DNA from: Sipunculus nudus
Lineage: Eukaryota > Annelida > Sipuncula > Golfingiida > Sipunculidae
Assembly: GCA_026874595.1 (NCBI GenBank)
Contig: CM049319.1
Coordinates: 6,189,601 to 6,253,600, forward strand
Direction of reading: 5' to 3'
Length of the DNA stretch: 64,000 nt
Every line of letters begins with the position of its first letter. Position 1 is the stretch's first letter. Made by a program: the position numbers and the translations under genes. The notes beneath the pieces were generated by a model. The model ran no database searches. It was not told where the DNA came from and saw only the letters and a program-made list of their open reading frames with translations. Shown one piece after another: positions 46,008 through 56,969 of the stretch.

Positions 46008-48524
46008 ATGTTGATTGGTGGCGCCATGCCTGAAGTGTTAGAATCTGGGGTGGTCGGCACGGAAGTAGGGGAACCAGCGTCTGGAGAAGGTACCATGCCG
46101 GCGAGTCCCCAGAATGCATCACTCAGTGACGTCAGTTCCGTTCAGAGTAACAGAGACATTATGCAGAGCCAAATATGGGTACCCTGCACGAAAGCTGTGA
46201 TTGATGAAGTCATGGAGGCCGCTTTAACTGATATGGCCCAATCGCCGCGGGAGTCTGCGGCCGGCGAACACGGCAGCATCGGCGCAGGAGCCTCAAATCA
46301 TAACCAAATAAAAAATACTGCGATGGAGCGGGAGAAAAATCAGTGCCTTGAAGGAAAACCGTATAGATTGGCCGGTGATACTAAAGACTCGTCTCAATCT
46401 CGAAAAGAACCGAAAAGGGCGCGAAAAGATAAAAAGATGGCGTCGAGGATTCAGAATATAAGTTCTGATGACGCAAGCAATACTTCAAGCTCGCCAACGA
46501 CAAGCGAGGTCCTTTCGGGTGACCCGGAAACAGATGTGTCAAATTTATCCGGCGCGTTAACCAGAACACACGCAGAAAATAATTTGTCTCATGCAACGTT
46601 GGAATATACATTAGCATCTCGTCAGCGGGTTAGCACGCCTGTGACGTCAACAGGAGAGGAATCTCAGAGCAGCAGTGATACAGTTAGAGAACGAATTTAC
46701 TCAGAACGGGCCACGAACAGTCCTAAAAATAACGAGAAAGTTAAAGCCGATAGTGCTTCGATAAGCGATTCAGATGCCACAATAACGCCACAAAATGAGA
46801 GGGCCACTAGTCAATCCCCGCCGGCCGGCTCTCTTACCCCTTCAAGGTCGCCCCCTACTGCCAGTAATAAGCAGACCTATATCGTACTCAACAGGAACAC
46901 TTTGGAAAATTTGGTAGAAACTGCCATGAGTGAGGGGATGTCAAAGAGGGCCGGTTCAGAACCGCAACCCTCAACAAGTCAACCAAAGGGACCCGATAGC
47001 CAACTAGGTGTAGTTAAGAATTGTTCGACTAAAACGCCAACTAATACAAGTGGGACCAAAATTCCCATAGATAATAAATCCATCTGCAGAGGACCAATTG
47101 TAACCAAGACTGCCATACCTGACGCCAAACAGGGTAACCGAGAGCGCTGCCGATCTCCAGCTCCCCCAGCCGCGAAACGCCCGCGTGCATACCCACCACC
47201 CGCCCCGGCACCCCAGCGCCCCCACCCAGGGTCTTTATCACAAGCAAAAATGCTTCAAGAACTGTTGAATCCCAAAGTTGATCTCAATAAGAGATACAGT
47301 CCATTGATCTCGCATTCTCTCTCCCAAGACGCAATTACTGCCAGTAGCACTGCGCATGCGTCACGCATGGCGGGTGAATATCACAGGGGGCTGGGTGATA
47401 TTGGTGTCCCCATGAGTGCTGGGGCTAGTTTCCTCTCCGGGCCGCCAGGTGTACATCCCTCACTCCCGGCCCAGGACCTGCACATCAAAGGCCCTAGACC
47501 AGTGTATCCCTCTGCCCAGCAAGTGGATTCGGTGCCAAAAGGTGGATCTCATATGTCTCAGACCAGGTCGTTCCAGTGCATGACCGACACCGGACCTCTC
47601 GACCTGAGCCACAGTAAAAGGGATGATTATCTTACCGCTCATAGCCGCCCGAGCATCCTCAATGGATCTTGGAGTGGCGACCTGCACCTGTCGACCCCTG
47701 CCAAGGCCAACTCCTCCTTTGGGACTGGTGTTAATCAATGTGCACCGGCTGACCTGACCCGGCCAACTGTCATCAGCTCGCAACAAGTACAATCCAGGTT
47801 GGAGGCCTCACAGCGCAGTGAGGTAGCGGCCGGGATGGACGGGAGTGCCGAGCTGAAACCAAAAGGCAGAGGGCCATCTCCTCTCGCCGGGTTATCAGGC
47901 GGTAACCGCCATGTTTCCTCACCTAACCACTGGGTTGTGTTACAAAAGTCAGACATGGACAATATTGTTGATTCCATGGTTCAGCAGGAGTATAGCCCGG
48001 CTCCTGCCCCGCAGGAAGCAGACGACATCTCCACAGACGCTGCCTCAATTGGCGCCAAAAGCGCTGCAGACGACACCCAGCCTCAGCATGACGTCATAAA
48101 GTGCAAATCAGAAAGTTCTGAGGATAATAACAATGTGGTCCCGGACTGTGTTGATAAACATATACCAATAAAAAACAGTGACTGCGCTGATAAAAGAACA
48201 GAAGATGTAACGGGAAGTGTTTCACCCGGGTTGACCGGAAGTTGTAACAGCCCCGCACCTATGAATGAAACACCTGACGGTGGGGAGGCCTCGCTAAATA
48301 GGGCGTCCCCACCCGCGGGTCAAACGGTCTCAAACTGTATCGCCAAAGGGAGTCCGGCAGCGTATAAAAAGTGGAAGACCGACCTTTGTAAAAAGTTCGC
48401 CAACAGTGCACCAGACGACCCCACCGTTCCGGACACCCCAGGGAGTAGAAAATGGACAAACTCGAGTCGAAATAAAAATAAAAATAAAAGAGCCAAGAGA
48501 TCCAGTAACAAAAGAATCTCGTAG
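46008..48524 (+). CDS. Putative nuclear-receptor/CtBP-binding transcriptional co-regulator, single coding exon, 838 aa
   Basis: This is by far the longest open frame in an AT-rich window, and it is unbroken and GC-richer than its surroundings. An in-frame TGA at 45999-46001 closes it upstream and TAG at 48522-48524 ends it. The protein is rich in Ser, Pro and Thr and low in bulky hydrophobics, so it is probably disordered and nuclear. Visible motifs are basic clusters at 132-143, 389-393 and 821-836; an LxxLL nuclear-receptor box (LQELL, 416-420); PLDLS (530-534), matching the CtBP consensus PxDLS; PADLT (580-584), a weaker match; and three copies of a conserved motif at 55-76, 289-310 and 640-661. 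A conserved-looking KKWKTDLCKKF lies at 787-797. There is no zinc finger, homeodomain or enzyme domain. LxxLL plus PxDLS in one long coding exon recalls vertebrate RIP140/NRIP1, but I see no alignable similarity, so no symbol is given. The second Met (codon 7, 46026) may be the true start: it has G at -3, whereas 46008 has C. Confidence 0.86.
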   Translation: MLIGGAMPEVLESGVVGTEVGEPASGEGTMPASPQNASLSDVSSVQSNRDIMQSQIWVPCTKAVIDEVMEAALTDMAQSPRESAAGEHGSIGAGASNHNQIKNTAMEREKNQCLEGKPYRLAGDTKDSSQSRKEPKRARKDKKMASRIQNISSDDASNTSSSPTTSEVLSGDPETDVSNLSGALTRTHAENNLSHATLEYTLASRQRVSTPVTSTGEESQSSSDTVRERIYSERATNSPKNNEKVKADSASISDSDATITPQNERATSQSPPAGSLTPSRSPPTASNKQTYIVLNRNTLENLVETAMSEGMSKRAGSEPQPSTSQPKGPDSQLGVVKNCSTKTPTNTSGTKIPIDNKSICRGPIVTKTAIPDAKQGNRERCRSPAPPAAKRPRAYPPPAPAPQRPHPGSLSQAKMLQELLNPKVDLNKRYSPLISHSLSQDAITASSTAHASRMAGEYHRGLGDIGVPMSAGASFLSGPPGVHPSLPAQDLHIKGPRPVYPSAQQVDSVPKGGSHMSQTRSFQCMTDTGPLDLSHSKRDDYLTAHSRPSILNGSWSGDLHLSTPAKANSSFGTGVNQCAPADLTRPTVISSQQVQSRLEASQRSEVAAGMDGSAELKPKGRGPSPLAGLSGGNRHVSSPNHWVVLQKSDMDNIVDSMVQQEYSPAPAPQEADDISTDAASIGAKSAADDTQPQHDVIKCKSESSEDNNNVVPDCVDKHIPIKNSDCADKRTEDVTGSVSPGLTGSCNSPAPMNETPDGGEASLNRASPPAGQTVSNCIAKGSPAAYKKWKTDLCKKFANSAPDDPTVPDTPGSRKWTNSSRNKNKNKRAKRSSNKRIS

Positions 48525-49020
48525 TGACTGACATGATGATAGTGTTAGTGACATATAGTTAGTGTTGCGGTAAATACAGTGATGGTTACCAGCTGGTTCC
48601 CTCTGTAATGAGGTAAGGCAAGTGCAAAAGTGTTTATTTAAAAGCAGACTAACAATCTGTTTAGCTGTATGTATTTTTGTAAAGTGACATGAGTCTCTTA
48701 CACTCGGGTCAGTTTTGATCCTGGGTTCACTCGTGTTGAGAGCAGCAGGTTTTTTCACATGAATATAATTAGGGCGGGAATGATTTTTAATGTTCTAATA
48801 TTATAACCAGGGTGTTCTGGTTAGCCAATTATTGTTGAGATTCTTCTCACGTGATCTCATATTTTTAGCCAGGCTATATTCTACCTTTCCACTGTTTTCA
48901 GTCTATAACTTATACCGTGGTGACCGCCTATTTTATGTGTATATATACCTAAATTATGAATGCATTCCAAAGGATCGGAGAAGATGTGTGCTGGAGAAGG
49001 AAAACGTGTATATAAATATT

Positions 49021-49026
49021 AATAAA
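49021..49026 (+). terminator. Candidate poly(A) signal AATAAA (proximal)
   Basis: A canonical hexamer about 500 bases after the stop codon of the 838-aa frame. In AT-rich DNA the hexamer also occurs by chance. Confidence 0.35.
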
Positions 49027-49242
49027 TATTAATAACCCCGTGACCCACAAAATAATCGGAATGGAACCACTTAAATAGCCACCTGAAACCATTGTTGGAA
49101 TACAGGGTATTTTTACCAAATGAATGCACGGTTGTTTACGACTGCAAGTGTGAAAAAACGTCAATCGATAGTTAATTTATATTTTATTCTTTACTTCCCC
49201 GGACTCGCGCATGCCTGGTAGCAGAGCTTTTGGCACTGGCAG

Positions 49243-49248
49243 AATAAA
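49243..49248 (+). terminator. Candidate poly(A) signal AATAAA (distal)
   Basis: A canonical hexamer about 720 bases after the stop codon, followed within 50 bases by a T-rich stretch that could act as the downstream element. Confidence 0.35.
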
Positions 49249-49269
49249 ATCGCACAAAGTTAATTTTAT

Positions 49270-52200
49270 TAAAGTCATTGAATTCGTTTCATCAGTCTGT
49301 CCCGCCGTCTCTCTCATTTCCCTATTTCCTGAAGAGAGAGAAGGTATCCATAGCAACGGACCCGCTGCATGCTGGGTAATCTGCCCATGTGATTCTAAGC
49401 AGCACTAGATTTGTTCTTATTTTATGATAGTTTGTGGTTAAGTTCAGGCAAAGAAAGCAGGATAAGCTATAATATATTACATGATAATCTAAATCACAAA
49501 GTTTTAAGATTTAAATTTATGGACATGCACACGTACCCCGCTTTTCTTAAGACGTATATACAAGCCAGCAAGATTGTAAACGAGATTGTGCAATGGTGAT
49601 TCATTTAACAAAGTGCACCAAAACCAGACTTGCAGTGTATTGACAAAGTTTGCCATCCGGTAAACTGTAAAACACATTCAGTGTTCCACCAAACAGGAAT
49701 CAATTCCAACTTTCCTGCTTTTGTTAACCGTACTGCGTTGTCAAGCTTTGACGTCAGTGATAAAAAAAAACAACCACGGTGTCAAAAGCCTTAGAGTGCA
49801 GTCTGTTCGATTATATTCAGTAAAAGCGTAACTGTATTCGCAGATAGTGTACCAGAGTTTTTTTCCATGAAAGAAAGGAATCGGTAAATTAACCCCGCAT
49901 CCCTTATACCTTTCAGTACTGTCATGTTGTATTCGTTTCTTGCACTTAGCATTGGTCTCTTCTTTAAACGCACCGAGTGACCTGGCCTGACGTATTGTTT
50001 CAGCGACGGGCATGTTAGATATTACAAATCATGTTAGCCGTCAGCGGGATTGATATGGGACGAATTAATAAACCCTGGCCTGGCGTGCCAAAAGGGAATT
50101 AATTATCAATTGAACAGTCACGTTAACTATGACTGGCAGTGTTTACACGAGCGAACCAAAAGGATATGTCTTTTTGGGAGACCCTGCAAATTGATTATAT
50201 ATATATATAGTGTATGCTGATTGAAAATTGCACAATTGTTATTTATTTTTTAGTAAGAATTCATCGTAAATGGCGGAGGTTGGGTCTGAGTAGTTAATGG
50301 AATTACAAAAGTGTCCGTATGGGTTACAGATAGAAAGGTACACGTCAAAAACAATTACAGTAATGACGAAAATAAATTTAAATAGTTTTATAAGGTATAT
50401 ATATAAAGCAGAGCTTGAATGAAATTCTTGCTTATTGTATTAACTCAGAAATCAATAGGAATAATCTGCTTTATCTGCAGAGTGACCAATAAATTACCAT
50501 GAATTGTAATTGTCAAAGGACGCTCATCGTTATAGGAGAGAGTGGAGAGTCAAACTCCATGTGTTAAACTCTTCATAAACGATTTTGTTAAACCACTTAG
50601 CTCCAAATCCAAAAGTATTACTTTGCATATATGCAGAAGAATTTGTTTGTAGTTTTTTTATGTATTACATATACTGCTGATTTTACTGAGACCTCGCTCT
50701 GTGGCAATGTTAGAATGATTTGCTTGTTATAGATAACTGTTGCAGATATGATAGGGACAAATTATCCAAATTAACAGTGCTTTTTTGTTTCGTCAGCTAC
50801 CGCTTATTCGCAAACCTGGGTTTAAAATAGCTGTTTTATATATATTTGCTGCATGTTTGTTTATGTAAAGTGATGGTGTAGCATTTAATTGTACATTCAT
50901 TGCTGTTAGTGTAGCGTTTTTTGTCCTAATGTTATTTATTTGGTACATAAAATGTGCCCGGTCCGTGAAGGCCACAGATATAAAAATTACAAATTGTTGA
51001 CAAATTTGTTACGTACATTCTGTTGAATGTTTGAATGAGAGTTCTTATAATTACTACTACGACAGCTGGTGCGATAGTAGCATTATCATCATCACCAGAG
51101 CGCATTAATTAGTAAGTACAAGTAACTAACCTGTCCCACCCACATTTGCCACACAGTGGGCATGGCCTCCATATAATGCAGATCAGTCTACAGTTTATAG
51201 GGATGGCAGAATCAAGTAGACCTAAAAAAGTAATAGATTTTTTTTTTTATATAAATTAAGTGTGAGAGACGGACAATCGTGCAGAATTAATTGTGTGATT
51301 GGGTTGTTATTAGTCTATAAATATCTATACATTGATATACATTTCACATTGCGTGGGCCGAGCCTAACCACTTGTGTTGCTGGCAGCACTGCCAGCACGC
51401 AGGGAAGGCTGGCTGCCCGCTACATGTGGTAGCCACCCAACAGCCCCTCAACCATACTACAGTGGGTCTTGTGCTTTCCGGGTTTTTAGACAGAAATGAA
51501 GTGTCTTTGAACTGTAAATGAATGTCTGTGAACTGTTGTTAGAAACATGCCACTACATTAACCCTTCGTGTCCTCTTGTAATGTACACATATCACGCTCC
51601 AAAAATGGTTTCATTATGTAACCTGCGTTTCTTATTCTTTTGTGTGTCTGCTTTGCGCGTGCAAAGAGTGGAATTAATTGCGCAATCTGTAGTACTCAAA
51701 GAAGTCAAGTACAGTGCTCTCGTTTTATTGTAAAAAAGAATATGCTACAGATTTCAAGTTCTCATTTTAAGCAGCAAAAAAGGTTACACTGATTTAAAGT
51801 TACCAAAGGTGGACCCTTATTCTTAGAAAAGTTCGTTCCATACATCCAAAAATGTCAATTACAAACGTTTTAATAAAGCGACCAAATAAATACAATAGAA
51901 ACAGGAAATGTTTTGATTTCGTGCAAGCTGAAAATTTAATTAGGTTTTCATTAAGTTTACATTTCTGTACTCTGTTTGTCCGTCTGAGCTGTTGAAAGTG
52001 TGATGCGTGTGGTTGTTTCGATACCAATTAAGTGTGTCATAAGGAAATGACGAACAAAAACACGAACGGACGGACGAGAGAACGCGTGATTAGATGAAAA
52101 GTATTTGAGTACAACCGTGCGTGTCTGTTGAAAACCTGAATTCATGAACTCTTTTTCTATCGTGAGCCATTGATATAAAACTACGGATATACCGTGTCGT

Positions 52201-52860
52201 GCAATGTCTAGGATAAAATAAGCAAATATGAAATATTCACTGTACACACGGTTTTTACATATAAATAAAAAATTGTATTTAATTTCCTTGAATCCCGCAT
52301 TAAAAAAAAAAAAAATAGATGGAATGACTAGTCTTATGCATGCATCCGTATATTCATCCACATTCATCATAAGAACAAGAATTTATATATTTAAGAAAAA
52401 AGTCCATATATATTGGTATAATGTCTGTGTAAACAGAGACATATCGAAAGACAGAAAAGTTACTCGACATTAGTTTCACGTGGTTTTCCCTTTCAAAAGA
52501 AACAAAGTCAGTGGGAATATATTTACAAGGAAACCAAGTGCTTGCAAACATTTTTTCTCCTAAAGCTCAGTAGGAAATATATGACATGAACGCGAGTGAT
52601 AAAAAGTGTTTCCTTTAAGTTTACTCTTATGATTATTATGATGTGATACCAATGAGAAATTCATTTGACGCCGCGAGTGCATGATGTCGATGATAATATT
52701 AAGAAGAAAAAGATGAAGGAAAAGGAGAAAGGGAGAATAACAACAACAATATTAACAACAACAGATATAATAATAACAACAACACAAAAATAAAAATTTA
52801 TTTGCATATGATCTATACAACCGCATGTCGCACATACGGGATAAGCTGCCCAAAACGCAT
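49270..52860. other. Non-coding stretch downstream of the gene
   Basis: A GC-rich hairpin lies at 51378-51397 within a 130-base GC-rich patch. A CAA/TAA-rich run lies at 52738-52795. Frames up to 137 codons are AT-rich and unrecognised. Confidence 0.45.
51378..51397. other. Perfect 9-bp-stem hairpin in a GC-rich patch
   Basis: TGCTGGCAG, a CA loop, then CTGCCAGCA. The patch 51345-51480 is unusually GC-rich and also contains GGCTGGCTGCCC. It might be part of a structured RNA or a decayed repeat. Confidence 0.4.
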
Positions 52861-52863
52861 GCG

Positions 52864-54608
52864 CAGAAGCGGATCCAGGGGAGGGGTCCGGATCCCCCGG
52901 ACCCCCCCCCCCTTTAATCCGCTGCAAATTCTTTTTATGGGTTTCAGACAAAATTTGGCGGCCTGGACCCCCCCCCCCCCCCTTTTCCGGACCTGGTGAT
53001 CATTTTTAGCTCAGCTGACTATAAGTCATCTGAGCTATAGTCGTGGTCCATTGTCCGTCGTCCGTCCGTCTGTCTGTCCGTCCGTCCGTCCGTCCGTCTG
53101 TCCGGATGTCCGTCCGTAAGACTGGCACGTTTCGACACCATTGGACCTACGAATCTGAAATTCGGCATACAGTTAGTTGTCCCCAGAATCTCCTACCATG
53201 CCAAAAATTGGGTCAATATGACTTCGTTCCTTCGAGATATTAAGGAAAAAACTCAATTTTTTATTACAAATCTATTTTCACACTTCAACACTGCCTAATA
53301 TCAAAACCACTCATCTGGTTTTCTTCATTTTTACCATAAATATTCCTCTATATGGTTCCTATGAACATGCCAGAAATTAAGTCAGTATTATTTAATTTAA
53401 AAAAGTTATGGGCCCAAAAATAATGGACTTTGTAAAAAAATGAGGAAAGACATTTTGTCACTTAAGACCAAAAGTGTTAAAGGTAGGAATTCTTTTTCAG
53501 TAATACTACTTTAAATAATCAAAATTTAATTGTATACCAAAAATTAGATCAAAATCTGTTAAAATTTTTAAATATTGGCAAAAATATAAAATTGGTACCT
53601 TAAATTTTGCCCAAGTTTGACCATGGCACGTTTTTTTCCTGTAACTGCTGTGGAATTTATTTTCAAAGCATGTTTTTGTTACCATTTCAACTGTTAAAAC
53701 AAAAAAATTTGAAACCAGTTGATCAAAAAATGTAGATTTTATTCAAGTTTTCAAGCACCATGTCACATATTGTTTACATCAAGCTAGTGTTATGCAGTTT
53801 ACTAGAGCTCAGCTCCCCAGCTTCAGCTCTAAGTTCCTTAAATTTTGCATACAGTTAGATGTCCCCCAAATCCTCTACCATACTAAAAGTTTGTTCACTA
53901 GGTCTGCATTCCTTCGAGATATTAAGAAAAAACATTTTTCCATTAAAAACCCATTGTTACACTTTAAGATTGCCTAATATCAAAACCACTGATCTGACTT
54001 TGATCATATATAATATACATATTTTTCTATACATTCGCTATGCATATGCCAGAAATGATGTCAGTATTGTGTAATTGTTTTAAATTCTAGGCCCAAACAT
54101 AATGCACTTTGTAAAAAAAAAAGAAATATATTTACTCTCTTAACATGAAAATTGCTGAAGGTAGACATTTTTTGCCAGGGATATAACATTATTTAATCAG
54201 TAGTATTCCAAAAATTAGTTCTGAATTTTTCAAATTTTATAAGTTATTAGCATAAATATAAAATCAGTACCTTAAATTTGCCCAACTTTGGCCATGGCAT
54301 GTTTTTTCCTTGCAAGCACTGTTGATTTAATTTTCATATCTTGCACACGTAAGGATTTTAGCTTCTAAATTCTGAAGTTATAAAAGGAATTGGTCAAAAA
54401 CTTTTATATTACATATTACATTATATTCCTTTATAAAAGCACAACATGACCATGATATTCTAAGCTTTATCTACTCAATATAGTATCACAATGGTGATAC
54501 ATTTATAGTCCAAACATGATCAGCTGAGCGCCGTGACCCATGGGTCCCTTGTTTAGGTTGGACCCCCCCTCCCTCCCCCCTTTTACCTTAATCTTGCATC
54601 CGCCCCTG
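52864..54608. mobile_element. Outer hAT-like non-autonomous element, interrupted by a nested insertion
   Basis: The left end CAGAAGCGGATCCAGGGG and the right end, whose complement is CAGGGGCGGATGCAAG, are imperfect inverted repeats. They are bounded by identical ATGCG at 52859-52863 and 54609-54613, a probable 5-bp target-site duplication. Left part (52864-53003) and right part (54554-54608) are C-rich, with C11 at 52902-52912 and C15 at 52968-52982. Between them lies the inner element. No transposase is present. The CAGGGGCGG end recalls hAT elements, but superfamily assignment is inference. Confidence 0.6.
53004..54553 (+). mobile_element. AGCTCAGCTGAC-family element, 1.55 kb, nested in the outer element
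   Basis: Opens AGCTCAGCTGACTATAAG (53008), then GTCATCTGAGCTATAG and a (TCCG)n run. Closes TCAGCTGAGCGCCGTG and CCCATGGGTCCCTTGTTT, so AGCTCAGCTGA and TCAGCTGAGCG form inverted ends. The interior is two diverged direct repeats of about 670 bases (about 53144-53800 and 53826-54480) sharing GCATACAGTTAG, CTTCGAGATATTAAG, GCCTAATATCAAAACCACT and TGCACTTTGTAAAAA-type blocks. No coding frame survives. Confidence 0.75.
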
Positions 54609-54724
54609 ATGCGTGGTTATTATCTGCATTATCTTAAAGAAAATCATGCGTGGAAATCTATATATGGTGACTAAATAACATGTATTAACTTTATAAAGCA
54701 AAATAAATGATGAAGAGAGGGGAT

Positions 54725-54739
54725 GGGGGGGGGGGGGGG
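54725..54739. repeat. Poly(G) tract, 15 bases
   Basis: A pure G run shortly after the nested transposon. Confidence 0.9.
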
Positions 54740-54744
54740 CGGTA

Positions 54745-55324
54745 CTGAACTGTACAGCAAGGTGATATGCACTTGAATATACAGGATATATTAATGAGAC
54801 GTACTCGTGACATCCTAAATTGATAAAGCCATGCACTGAGCGACCTTCCCGTATGTATGTTTTACATTACACCAGTGGTTAAGGCAATTAGGTCAGTAAC
54901 AGTTAGGTGCCAGGAGATGAAATACAACACTGGTAACATACATGTATACATTTCATGTACATTAGTTGTACAGTCCATGCAATAAAAACCCCCGGGCGCG
55001 CAAGCCTGATATAAAAATAACATCGACATGATTGGCTTGGCTTATGGGTTGTCGGATTAATGCCAAAACTGGAGGATTGGTGTATTTTGGTGCAGAATTT
55101 TTTTATTTTGGTTCTGCCTTTTCATTCTTCTTAATATGGTATAAAAGCAGAGGTCCACAGCAACGCATTACCAATGATAGCACCCAGTTCTGGCAGATAA
55201 GTGATAACCCATCATACCCACGTCAAACTTGCACTCGAACAATGGTTGACACAATGGAACATGGGAAGCTCTGTCAAACAAAGAAATAAAGCAAATTCCT
55301 GGATATAATGTCTTGATGATGCCC

Positions 55325-55325
<1 letters not shown>
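54745..55325. other. Non-coding stretch, nothing recognised
   Basis: An 85-codon frame at 55032-55289 is unrecognised and probably chance. Confidence 0.45.

Positions 55326-55327
<2 letters not shown>

Positions 55328-55370
<43 letters not shown>
55328..55370. repeat. (CT)n microsatellite
   Basis: A perfect 43-base array. Confidence 0.95.
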
Positions 55371-55374
<4 letters not shown>

Positions 55375-55417
55375 TATATATCTTACATATACCTGTGGTT
55401 TTAACTCCGTTATTGTA

Positions 55418-55610
55418 ACTGAAAGTCATCTGGATATTATTCTTTGTCGGTATTCATGCAGGGAGTTCGTCCGGTACCAAATAAAATGGCACAAATCGCA
55501 AACGTTTTCCCAGGAAACACCTAATCTTACATCGAGTAAGGTCCTATTTAGGGAATCTGATTGGAAAACCTGAAATTAGGTCACTGTGATCTGATTCTGA
55601 TAGATACAGG
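55418..55610 (+). mobile_element. AGCTCAGCTGAC-family fragment (5' end lost)
   Basis: ACTGAAAGTCATCTG, TTTGTCGG, GGCACAAATCGCAAAC and CCTGAAATTAGGTCACTG occur in the family's order. The terminal AGCTCAG is missing and the 3' part is not identifiable. Confidence 0.5.
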
Positions 55611-55727
55611 GCTAAATACGCGTTTGAACACGTCTTCTTAGTGTATTATAGGTTCCAGAAAAAGTATTCTATTTTGTAATTTTGAGGAAAAAACATACAA
55701 AATCTCAAATATCTCCATAATTGCCTC

Positions 55728-55920
55728 CGCCAGGAAGATATATGCATGCGTTCATTTTCGTTTGTGTGTGTTTTTTGTCCACAATATTCCTAATGCAATC
55801 TTGTATGGAATCTCATGAAATATGTAGGATATTTCGGGGATGGGCCAATGAAGAATCGATTAGATTTTGGTTTGGATCCGACACATGATACGGATTTAGG
55901 GAAATCATCGAGGAATATTC
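55728..55920 (+). mobile_element. MITE-type repeat, CCTCCGCC family, 5' portion
   Basis: Begins TTGCCTCCGCCAGGAAG and continues with GTTCATTTTCGTTTGTGTG, GGGATGGGCCAATGAAG and GATTAGATTTTGG. This is the order I know from a repeat common in marine invertebrate genomes whose other end reads CTTGGCGGAGGTATGCG. That opposite end occurs alone at 61273-61300 and, diverged, at 62659-62680. Confidence 0.5.
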
Positions 55921-56326
55921 ACATATGTAGAGTAACTTATACACGAATGAACCTTGGAATATGGGCCGAAGAAGTGAAAGCAAACATACTGGAGGCTTGC
56001 ATTCCTTTAATTCCAGATAGTGCATAGTTTTCTTTATTAAGCTTGCATGCTGGCTGGTAGGTTTTGGCCGGTAAGTACAGTCAGAATGTATTCCATTCAC
56101 GGTCTAAATTCACCTGTATTCTATTCGTTTTTGACAATTCGTATATACATGTTATACAGGCAACTGTAATGTATCCTAAGATACATGGGTACAGATAAAT
56201 GCAGCTGCTAATACATAAAAACCCGCTTCTATCAGATGTAAAATCATACAATTTACTATGAAGGAAAGCATATATTAGGTAACAACTGCGGGATGTGTGT
56301 TCAGTTTAGTTGAAAAATAAACAGAC

Positions 56327-56330
<4 letters not shown>

Positions 56331-56374
<44 letters not shown>

Positions 56375-56404
56375 CACCTACGGACTTGTATACTCGGAGA
56401 TATA

Positions 56405-56458
<54 letters not shown>
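56331..56458. repeat. Duplicated AT array plus TTAACACCTA flank
   Basis: AT arrays at 56331-56371 and 56413-56458 are each followed by TTAACACCTA, showing a short local duplication. Confidence 0.85.
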
Positions 56459-56460
<2 letters not shown>

Positions 56461-56659
56461 CACCTATAAATAGGTGATTGTTCAATCTTATTTAATTAAA
56501 TAATGTAAGTGTTAGTAATATTTAGATGAGTAAAACAAATTGTACTTAAAAAACATTATTTTTCGTATTATTATAAACTGTTTATATAGATTATTTGTAG
56601 ATTATAAATAAAATAAAACCCTCTCTATATCTATGGAAGTAATAAGTCCACTTCTTTGA

Positions 56660-56685
56660 GGACTCGGACTTGTACCCGGATTTGG

Positions 56686-56734
<49 letters not shown>
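56660..56734. repeat. ACTCGGACTTG motif followed by AT array
   Basis: GGACTCGGACTTGTACCCGG precedes an AT array (56689-56734). A similar GGACTTGTATACTCGGAG precedes the array at 56413. Confidence 0.75.
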
Positions 56735-56738
<4 letters not shown>

Positions 56739-56969
56739 AGGATATCAGATCGAGTCCAGAAGAAAAAAAGCCCTGTCATATATACACTATAAAGACATAT
56801 AAATGAACAAACTATGCAAACAGAATATTAGGCAAAAAAATGAACTATATTTAACAAACCTTAGTTAGGCATCGGGAGCTACAATTAATTTAGCATTCAA
56901 ATAAAAAAGCATTTGTAAATAACTTAAAAGCACATGATAATCGTTTTAAAAATTTATTATTAGAAGGAG

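Larger units (their letters stand above)
48525..49265 (+). other. Putative 3'UTR of the co-regulator gene
   Basis: Sequence after the TAG has no further convincing open frame. Two AATAAA signals occur at 49021-49026 and 49243-49248, either of which could end the transcript. The distal boundary is an estimate of about 20 bases past the second signal. Confidence 0.4.

Noticed and set aside
46008-48524. Naming the protein NRIP1 or LCOR
   Set aside because: Only short motifs are shared. I see no alignable domain, and the triple motif is not one I know from those proteins.
51957-52370. 137-codon minus-strand frame
   Set aside because: AT-rich, with no recognisable domain and no sign of splicing.
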